Shown: piece by piece, positions 58,004-64,000 of the stretch | How the letters are laid out: every line of letters begins with the position of its first letter | Numbering within the stretch: position 1 is the stretch's first letter | NCBI GenBank assembly: GCA_938007995.1 | Contig: CALLLW010000036.1 | Location: forward strand, 62,001 to 126,000 | Origin: an uncultured Granulosicoccaceae bacterium | Lineage (GTDB): Bacteria > Pseudomonadota > Gammaproteobacteria > Granulosicoccales > Granulosicoccaceae | Direction: 5' to 3' | DNA: 64,000 nucleotides | Program-made: the position numbers and the translations under genes | The notes under the pieces: generated by a model | Databases searched by the model: none | Told to the model about the DNA's origin: nothing | The model's input: only the letters and a program-made list of their open reading frames with translations

Positions 58004-58345
58004 CCGTTAACTCCTTAGTTTGCGTGTAGCCGCGGATACATCTTAATTTAGTACATTTAGATGTTTAATCAACTATTTTTCCGCCACGTGAATAAGCTCT
58101 TTTCCTCTGATAAAACCGCATAACCCACTGTTATTAAACCATCTAAATAACGCTCGGGCCTGATAGATGATAACACGCTCGACAGGTGGCGCAGGTTGGC
58201 AGCGCATACGCACAATTTGCTGAAAAACAGTCTCCCGACACAGGACGTAGAATCGGGACGTAGAATCAGGGCGCGCCGAACAGGATGCCAACACTGGCCT
58301 GTTTCGCTAAACTAACCTACCAAACCCAACAACGGAGCGCTCGAC
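58004..58345. other. Divergent region upstream of the LuxR-type regulator and the aldolase
   Basis: 342 bp with no gene. ACATCT (58038-58043) and AGATGT (58059-58064), 15 bp apart, form an inverted repeat 35-60 bp upstream of the regulator gene, a plausible autoregulatory site. The unit GGGACGTAGAATC occurs twice in tandem (about 58242-58268). Confidence 0.45.
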
Positions 58346-59101
58346 ATGTCGCAGCCTACCCCCATCAGCCACTCGATAGATGAGCAAGCGATACGCGTTG
58401 ATCTGGCGGCAGCTTTTCGGCTGGCGGTCCATTTTGACTGGCATGAATCAATTGCCAATCATTTCAGCGCCGCAGTTTCTGACGATGGCAAAACCTTTCT
58501 GCTCAACCCGAAGTGGAAGCATTTCTCAACGATCAAAGCCAGTGAGCTGCTAAAGCTACATGCAGAGGACACTGAAGCCATGAACAGACCCGATGCACCA
58601 GAGCCTTCTGCATGGTGTATTCACGGCGCCATACATGCTGCGATTCCACACGCACGCATCCTGCTGCACTGCCACCCTCCGCATGCAACTGCTTTGTCCT
58701 GCCTGAAAGATCCTTCGATAAAGCCAATCGATCAAAACACCGCACGATTCTTCAATCGCTTAGCGATTGACCTTGAGTTTGGCGGTATTGCCGATGATGA
58801 ACAAGAAGGTAAGCGTATCGCTTCAGTGCTCGGCAATCATTCAATCATGATGATGGGTAACCACGGTGTTTCTGTGGTTGCAGAAACTGTCGCCGAAGCA
58901 TTTGAACATCTTTATTACCTTGAGCGCGCCGCGAAAACCATGATGCTTGCCTATGCCAGCGGGCAGCCGCTGAGTATTATGCCAGACGACCTTGCAGAGA
59001 AAACCGCGCAAACCTGGGAGGTATATTCCGACTCGGCATTCGCACACTTTGATCAGTTAAAGCAGATGCTTGATAAAACAGATAGCTCGTACCGGGATTA
59101 A
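58346..59101 (+). CDS. Class II aldolase/adducin family protein
   Basis: 251 residues. Zinc ligands are suggested by LLHCHPPHATAL (two His) and MMGNHGVSVV, with the catalytic region GGIADDEQEGKRI. Members include fuculose aldolase and 3-oxo-tetronate 4-phosphate decarboxylase. Since a threonate dehydrogenase remnant lies 1.1 kb away, the latter is an attractive role; the family does not fix it. Confidence 0.87.
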   Translation: MSQPTPISHSIDEQAIRVDLAAAFRLAVHFDWHESIANHFSAAVSDDGKTFLLNPKWKHFSTIKASELLKLHAEDTEAMNRPDAPEPSAWCIHGAIHAAIPHARILLHCHPPHATALSCLKDPSIKPIDQNTARFFNRLAIDLEFGGIADDEQEGKRIASVLGNHSIMMMGNHGVSVVAETVAEAFEHLYYLERAAKTMMLAYASGQPLSIMPDDLAEKTAQTWEVYSDSAFAHFDQLKQMLDKTDSSYRD

Positions 59102-59173
59102 ATATCACCCAGGCCTGTAGTTGCGTAACTATCAAGTTGCTATAACTTTCAGTTTCCTTTAACCATCAAAGCT

Positions 59174-59196
59174 GCGGTGCCTGTCAAAGGCACCGC
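59174..59196. terminator. GC-rich hairpin between convergent genes
   Basis: GCGGTGCC and GGCACCGC, perfect 8-bp stem with a 7-nt loop, between the aldolase and Gfo/Idh genes. No T tract on either side. Confidence 0.5.
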
Positions 59197-59216
59197 CTTG
59201 ATCTATAAAAAGCGTG

Positions 59217-60203
59217 TTATACGCTGACCCAGCCTTTGCTCTTACCCGCCTTGTATATTGCATCGATCACACGTTGATTGGCATATGAATCTTCCAGTGA
59301 AAATAATGCTTGCTTTTTACCGGCACATGCACGTGCAAACGCTTCCACTTGCAGTTGATACTGGTTAATACCGGTGTAGCTAAAGGCCCGGCATTCTGAG
59401 TGCGTCTGGTTGTGCAGGCGCAATTCATCACCGGCATAAATATTTGAATTAAACGGTGCAGTCAGCTCTATAAAACCCTTATCACCATGAAACACAATAC
59501 TCTGGCGCAATGCCATTTGCGTTGAGATGTAAAAGCTCAAATCAAAACCGCTGAATTTTGCATTGATTGTGGCGTAGCAATCGGTTTTGAAGTTCTCATC
59601 AAACACTACAGTAGAATTAATCTTTTCAGGCTCAGCACCGGTTGCGAATCTGGTTGCAACCACCGGATACACGCCAATATCCGGTATGACACCGCCGCCC
59701 AGCTCAACCCGGTTACGCATGTTATTGCCATCAAGGTTATGGTAGGCAAAAGACGCCTGCACATGGCGCAACTCACCGATGGATCCTTTGCGAATCAGCT
59801 CCTGTACTTTGAACCACTGCGGATGATAGGTCACCATAAAAGCCTCGGATACAATCACCTTGTTGCGGTCACGGGCCTTGATCAGCGATTTAATTTCAGC
59901 CGCTTTCAGTGCTATCGGTTTTTCACACAGTACATGTTTGCCGGCATCTGCAGCTTTGATGGTCCATTCGGCGTGCTGTGAAGTGGGCAGTGGGATATAA
60001 ACTGCATCAATCTCGTCTGACGCCAGTAGCTCTTCATAAGAGCCAAACGCGGAATTTGCATCAATGGTTTTGGCGAGCTTTCTAGCCTTTTTAATATCTC
60101 TGGAGGCAACTGCTGCAACAATGCAGTTAGACGAGTTTTGTATAGCCGGTATAAGCTGTGTTATTCCGATATCTGCGGTAGATAATATTCCGATGCGTAG
60201 CAC
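59217..60203 (-). CDS. Gfo/Idh/MocA family oxidoreductase
   Basis: 328 residues from the GTG at 60203; a TTG at 60251 is an alternative. Rossmann motif RIGILSTADIG, HVLCEKPIAL (the conserved Glu-Lys-Pro), and AFMVTYHPQWFKVQELI. These NAD(P)-dependent enzymes act on sugars, inositols or trans-dihydrodiols. The spacing of VELGGGVIPDIGVYP agrees with the sugar branch. Could belong with IolC in inositol or sugar catabolism, but the two are 10 kb apart. Confidence 0.9.
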   Translation of the reverse strand: MLRIGILSTADIGITQLIPAIQNSSNCIVAAVASRDIKKARKLAKTIDANSAFGSYEELLASDEIDAVYIPLPTSQHAEWTIKAADAGKHVLCEKPIALKAAEIKSLIKARDRNKVIVSEAFMVTYHPQWFKVQELIRKGSIGELRHVQASFAYHNLDGNNMRNRVELGGGVIPDIGVYPVVATRFATGAEPEKINSTVVFDENFKTDCYATINAKFSGFDLSFYISTQMALRQSIVFHGDKGFIELTAPFNSNIYAGDELRLHNQTHSECRAFSYTGINQYQLQVEAFARACAGKKQALFSLEDSYANQRVIDAIYKAGKSKGWVSV

Positions 60204-60321
60204 TGTTTTCTCGCAAGTTGGGTCAAGCCCTGACCAATAAACAGCGGCCAAAGCGGCCGCTGATGTTCAACTTACATTGTTGCACAGTTATGTGCTTTGT
60301 ACGCTTAAAGTTGAGCGCTGC

Positions 60322-62028
60322 TTACACTCGACGCAATCTACCGAGCAACAATAAGAATATGGTCAGGCCAAGTGCGCCACCCCCGGAACTTGAAGCACTG
60401 GTTGTACCCGTTGTACCGTCGGTGCCTGACGCATCTGAATCACCTGTACCCGTACCTGTTTCGGTGCCAGTCACACCCGTACCGGGAGACCCGAGTGAAG
60501 CCACCTGGAACTGCCTTTGATTCACCAGCGTCGGCTGTCCTGATTCGGCTGTTTCCTCAATCAGCCAACTAGCCTCCTGATCTACCGCAGGGGCGGCAAA
60601 GGGAATCGGGCCGATCGTATCAATCACAACTTCATCATTCCTGCCAGTGCCCTCGCCCAGCTGCAGCGTCCAGTGATTGCGATCATCAATACATTCAGAG
60701 TGTAGATTCGCGTTGCGCTGAAGCGGTTGATCCTGCATATCCGGATTAAATACAAATGCCGGATCAAGTGTCATTTCGTCTGCAGAGATTGTGGTAAACA
60801 AACGGGTCATGTAACGGTCGCCATCAAGCACGGCAAGCGATCTTTGCAATGGCTCTATGATGTCTGTCTGAACAGTTGCCGCTACCGCGGCCCTGGCGGC
60901 AGACAGCTCCGCTTCAGTGTAGTTACTGGCGAGAAAATCCTGATCAAAGTAGTTACCTGCAAACTGGCCATCACGAAGTGGCAATGCTGTGGTCAACGTG
61001 TCGGTGACGATCGTGTCGCTAAAGAAGCTCTGCGATAGTGCAATGAACTCAACATCTGAAGAACCTGCCAGTCTGGCAAGATTCTCCTGCACGTCTGCAG
61101 GCGTGGTCAATTGGTCAGACAAATTGTCAAAGCGACCTGCATAGTCAGTGGCAAAACCCTGACCGCCTGCCTCGTTCATTGCATCAGTAATCAAAGACTG
61201 ATAACTGGCGTAGGCGTTAAATGGTCCGGCAAACCAGTTCAGTCGAGTGTAGTTTGGTGTAACGTGTAGATAGTTCTCTGGTACGGCGCGCGCATCACCA
61301 AGCAACCAGATTAATACTCCCATGTCTTCAAGTGCTGCGACCGCTGTCAGGCGAATCGGTACAACCGGCTTGTCACTTTCATAACGCATGATCAGTGGCT
61401 GAATACTGCCGAGGCCACGATTCTGTTGCAGCCGTGCTGCAACAAACTTCATTTGTTCCTCTACGTACGGTGCCAACAAGCGCTCGCCATTGTCGCCCAG
61501 GTCGTAGCCGTTATCGACCAGCCACTGGGTGATGGATTCAACATTGTCTCCGCTGATCACGGTGACTTCATAGCCGCCAACGTCCTGTACGCTTTCGACC
61601 ACCACACCCGAGTCTGCTGATGCATCAGCATCTGCCACGGTGCCTTCAGCTACCGTCGAAGTAAATACATCATCAAAAGCGCACTCCTCTCCAGATCGGG
61701 TCAGATTAAAATCCGGTCGAGTGGCAGGCTCAAGATCAGTGAACAAGGTATTGCTGCCAATCTCAAAATCCGGCTCGGTAGGAACCGGCACAACCCAGCT
61801 GAAGTCTTCAGCGTTACCAGCAAACTGGATTTGCACCATGGCGGTAATTTGATTGCCATCCTGGCGGAAAACGATCTGCTCGGCGGCCTGATTAATCGGC
61901 AGCAGCTGGCAGAAGAATCCGCCACAGGCAAGCGCTTGTCCGGGCAGCGCCAGGGTTGCCAGCGCTATTGTTGCCAATACCGGGGTTGCCAGTGCCCGGG
62001 CTGCCAGAATTCCTTGAAAAGACTTCAT
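60322..62028 (-). CDS. DUF2330 domain surface protein with GlyGly-CTERM tail
   Basis: 568 residues from the ATG at 62028; GGAGG precedes it at 5 nt and overlaps the earlier in-frame ATG at 62040. Signal peptide (LATPVLATIALATLALPGQALA) ends at ACGGFFC, the DUF2330 hallmark with paired cysteines. A long conserved domain follows: DFSWVVPVPTEP, PLIMRYESDKPVVPIRLTA, GVLIWLLGDARAVPENY. A Gly/Thr/Ser-rich linker and SSSGGGALGLTIFLLLLGRLRRV-type tail form a GlyGly-CTERM signal. Function of DUF2330 is unknown; the promoter is unusually good. Confidence 0.85.
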   Translation of the reverse strand: MKSFQGILAARALATPVLATIALATLALPGQALACGGFFCQLLPINQAAEQIVFRQDGNQITAMVQIQFAGNAEDFSWVVPVPTEPDFEIGSNTLFTDLEPATRPDFNLTRSGEECAFDDVFTSTVAEGTVADADASADSGVVVESVQDVGGYEVTVISGDNVESITQWLVDNGYDLGDNGERLLAPYVEEQMKFVAARLQQNRGLGSIQPLIMRYESDKPVVPIRLTAVAALEDMGVLIWLLGDARAVPENYLHVTPNYTRLNWFAGPFNAYASYQSLITDAMNEAGGQGFATDYAGRFDNLSDQLTTPADVQENLARLAGSSDVEFIALSQSFFSDTIVTDTLTTALPLRDGQFAGNYFDQDFLASNYTEAELSAARAAVAATVQTDIIEPLQRSLAVLDGDRYMTRLFTTISADEMTLDPAFVFNPDMQDQPLQRNANLHSECIDDRNHWTLQLGEGTGRNDEVVIDTIGPIPFAAPAVDQEASWLIEETAESGQPTLVNQRQFQVASLGSPGTGVTGTETGTGTGDSDASGTDGTTGTTSASSSGGGALGLTIFLLLLGRLRRV

Positions 62029-62040
62029 TGATGCCTCCAT

Positions 62041-62301
62041 TTTTTTGAGGTGGTGAGGATTGACTATAGTTAATTTTATTTGGGATTATATTCCCATTTT
62101 ATAAAAAGTCAAAAGGTTTTCGAGGCATCAGTTGATCCGGGCACAAAAAGCGGGATCTGCGCAGGCCCCGCGTCGTGATGAAATTTCAAGCAGTAGTCCG
62201 GCGCGCCAGTCGGCCAATCCAACAGCGCGCCGGTTAACCAGTTGTGAAGCCTCGCCATGAAGCCTGGTCGTAGAGTCAGGTCGCGAAGTCAGGTCGTGGT
62301 G
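62041..62301. repeat. Promoter region and short direct repeats before the barrel gene
   Basis: Besides the promoter above, the stretch 62265-62300 contains repeated AGTCAGGTCG units (GTAGAGTCAGGTCG then GAAGTCAGGTCG). A similar-looking GTAGAATCAGGG sequence lies in the repeat at about 58256-58271, so a small dispersed intergenic repeat is possible. Confidence 0.4.
62085..62112 (-). promoter_or_regulatory. Sigma-70 promoter of the DUF2330 gene, with overlapping inverted repeat
   Basis: On the minus strand, TTGACT (complement of 62107-62112), 16-bp spacer, TATAAT (complement of 62085-62090). The -10 lies inside TGGGAATATAATCCCA (62081-62096), whose arms TGGGA/TCCCA make an inverted repeat, so a repressor could cover the -10 box. 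Confidence 0.7.
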
Positions 62302-64000
62302 CTAGTATTTACCGACAAAATTCAAAAACCAGCCTCGAACGTCATAATCTTCATTGGCAAGGTTGTCATCAAACTCAGTGAAGTTATACCCTACTGAAAA
62401 CTGCAGATTACGACCAACGGTATGACCCAGTGATAGCAGTGCACCATGACGGACACTGTCTGTTGCATCGGACTCAAGCCAGTGATACGACGCCATACCA
62501 TCAACGCCAAAAGGCGCCTTGTAGCGAAATCTGACAGCGGCCAGTGTGGCATCGTTACTGATCCAGTCGCCTGACTGACGCTCTACGCGAACCTCACCTT
62601 CCCGGTAGGCGAGCTTACCGCCGACAGTCCAGCGTCTGCCAACTTCATACAGACTTTCAAAACTAAAGATAGATGCTCTTCGATCAGTTTCTTCACCTTG
62701 AGACAGTGGCGGCAGATCAAACAGGTACGTATAACGACCCAGCATATTTAACCGGTCATGAGAAACCGGCCGGTAGGAAAATCCGATGCCTGCTTCGGTA
62801 AATCTTGCATCATCACCGCTGATGTTGTCTTCAGTCAGTGATCGATTAAATCGCCCCTGAATCCGCAACGATTGAGAATGTCGATACTCAAGACTTGAAA
62901 CGGACACCCATTGATCTGTATCAACGGTAGCAGATCGGTCCCTTCTTAATTCTAGCTTGGTGGTTGCGTAACTATTCTGTCGCTTGAAGCTGTACCCGGC
63001 TGTTAAAGTATCGCGATCTGTTATGTCGTCGAATTCATCTTCTATTCGAGACACCTGAAAAGATAAAGTACCGGTAGCATACCGATTAAAAGTGTTAGAC
63101 AAACCAAAGGTATTGCTTAGGCCCACACGTGCATCATCAGAACTAAACTGATGCTCTGTGTAAACTTTAAGCTTATCAGATACCGTTTTTCGCTGCCCGA
63201 GCGTCACCAGTCTTTCAATAGAGTTGCTTCGATCGTTAAACAGTTCAACATTACTGTAAACGCTGTAGGTATCACTGAACGCATGCTCTGCGCCCAGTAC
63301 TACATTGGTACCACGATCACCGGCACTGATCTCTCCATTAACACTTAAACGATCACTGAGCTGCGCTCTGGCACCTGCAGTCAACAGCGAGTTACTCTGA
63401 TACCCGCCGCTGCGGTCAAGCACCCCCTGTGCAATACCGTAAGTTTCAAGATAATCGTTCACCTGCAGAGACACTTTGCCCGCTGCAAGCGTAGCTGACT
63501 CACTGGTATTGCTCACCAGGTCTTCATTTTGCAGGTGCCTTAACTCTCCACTGACTACCGTGCGATCAGACAGACTATAATCCGCCTGCACTGTGGCAAC
63601 AGAATCAGTGGTTTCTGCTTCTTTCTCAAGCCGGCTAACCCGACCGGTGACACCAAGCACGTCACTAAGCTGGGCGACAACTTCAAGCCCTGAGTCGATA
63701 GTATCAACGCCATCATCAAAAGTAGATGCACTGAAACCCGCATCTCTTCGCTTCAGCCAGCCAGCCGCGGTAACCGGCATATCGGTATCAATCACATCTC
63801 TCGCTGCAATACGTGCTTCAACACCCACCGCACCGCCAGATGCAGAACCACTGTTGTTTGCAAATTCGGAGAAGCTTAAGCCACCATCAGTAGACTGGAA
63901 ACTACCGGATGTTTGATTCGATTCACTCTGCGCTACTTCAAGCCTTAGGTAGGTGTGATCAGACTTTTTCACAGTGACATCAAATGCCTGTACGCTGTAG
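62302..64000 (-). CDS. Outer-membrane beta-barrel protein, 3' part (cut at window edge)
   Basis: At least 566 residues; the frame stays open to the right end of the window, so the true start lies outside it and an internal GTG at 63972 should not be taken as the start. The visible part is a series of amphipathic beta strands ending in aromatic residues: YGIAQGVLDRSGGYQSNSLL, SVYSNVELF, TKLELRRDRS, LEYRHSQSLRIQGRF, FSFESLYEVGRRW, and the last strand GWFLNFVGKY. The closing pattern FSVGYNFTEFDD...DYDVRGWFLN is one I recognise from large surface proteins of related marine bacteria. Function unknown. Confidence 0.82.
   Translation of the reverse strand, partial: YSVQAFDVTVKKSDHTYLRLEVAQSESNQTSGSFQSTDGGLSFSEFANNSGSASGGAVGVEARIAARDVIDTDMPVTAAGWLKRRDAGFSASTFDDGVDTIDSGLEVVAQLSDVLGVTGRVSRLEKEAETTDSVATVQADYSLSDRTVVSGELRHLQNEDLVSNTSESATLAAGKVSLQVNDYLETYGIAQGVLDRSGGYQSNSLLTAGARAQLSDRLSVNGEISAGDRGTNVVLGAEHAFSDTYSVYSNVELFNDRSNSIERLVTLGQRKTVSDKLKVYTEHQFSSDDARVGLSNTFGLSNTFNRYATGTLSFQVSRIEDEFDDITDRDTLTAGYSFKRQNSYATTKLELRRDRSATVDTDQWVSVSSLEYRHSQSLRIQGRFNRSLTEDNISGDDARFTEAGIGFSYRPVSHDRLNMLGRYTYLFDLPPLSQGEETDRRASIFSFESLYEVGRRWTVGGKLAYREGEVRVERQSGDWISNDATLAAVRFRYKAPFGVDGMASYHWLESDATDSVRHGALLSLGHTVGRNLQFSVGYNFTEFDDNLANEDYDVRGWFLNFVGKY

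Overview
The window looks like a chromosomal segment of a free-living, probably marine gammaproteobacterium. The grounds are the housekeeping set (type II dihydroorotase, Rsd/AlgQ, YcgN, CsrA, UbiX, HemL, a CysNC fusion), a dimethylsulfoniopropionate (DMSP) demethylase-like protein, a sulfoacetate gene pair, and several secreted proteins with GlyGly-CTERM or JDVT-CTERM-like tails. The mix is reminiscent of Granulosicoccus-like or Arenicella-like bacteria, but that is an impression, not a proof. Base composition looks fairly even, and I see no tRNA, rRNA, CRISPR array, complete insertion sequence or prophage.

Layout. 0.5-8 kb: a stand-alone BLUF photoreceptor, bioY, then a leftward nucleotide/C1 cluster (dmdA-like, pyrC, pyrE, hpt), a flavin reductase, and an overlapping TauE/FGase-like pair. 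8-9 kb: a structured RNA ending in an intrinsic terminator, then a glutamine amidotransferase. 9-15.5 kb: a thrombospondin-type-3 repeat surface protein, the sulfate-activation operon (cysD with a transposase-derived N-terminal half, and cysNC), and a sorbitol dehydrogenase-like SDR. 15.8-23.2 kb: a signalling block in which two similar SH3-tailed membrane proteins flank csrA, a periplasmic ligand-binding protein and a GGDEF/ECL cyclic-di-GMP protein. 23.3-31.4 kb: a sauS/sauT-like pair, ubiX, small housekeeping genes, fbp and rubredoxin. 31.5-36.9 kb: a rightward run of hemL, a sulfotransferase-like gene, a crotonase, a membrane protein, an MFS transporter and a PLA2-motif lipoprotein. 36.9-42 kb: a polysaccharide deacetylase and a 1321-residue copper-radical-oxidase lipoprotein with five PA14 domains. 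42-50 kb: ppa, an SDR, a DUF533 protein, a DegT aminotransferase, a catalytically dead-looking M16 protein and IolC-DUF2090. 50-57 kb: a frameshifted GSCFA gene, two secreted beta-type proteins, an S8 protease and a threonate dehydrogenase remnant. 57-64 kb: a LuxR regulator, a class II aldolase, a Gfo/Idh oxidoreductase, a DUF2330 surface protein and an outer-membrane barrel cut by the window edge.

Themes. Organic and inorganic sulfur handling recurs (DmdA-like, TauE, CysD/CysNC, SauS/SauT-like, sulfotransferase-like). Cell-surface proteins are abundant, and several carry C-terminal sorting tails although no sorting protease gene is present here. The strongest candidate for something new is the fusion of a degenerate IS630-type transposase, with its DNA-binding helix-turn-helix kept but its catalytic acidic residues lost, to the ATP sulfurylase subunit CysD. 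This suggests a possible DNA-binding trigger enzyme in sulfate assimilation. Next are the three-hairpin RNA at 8.0-8.1 kb, the SH3/Csr/c-di-GMP block, and a 15-bp inverted repeat just upstream of the deacetylase start codon.
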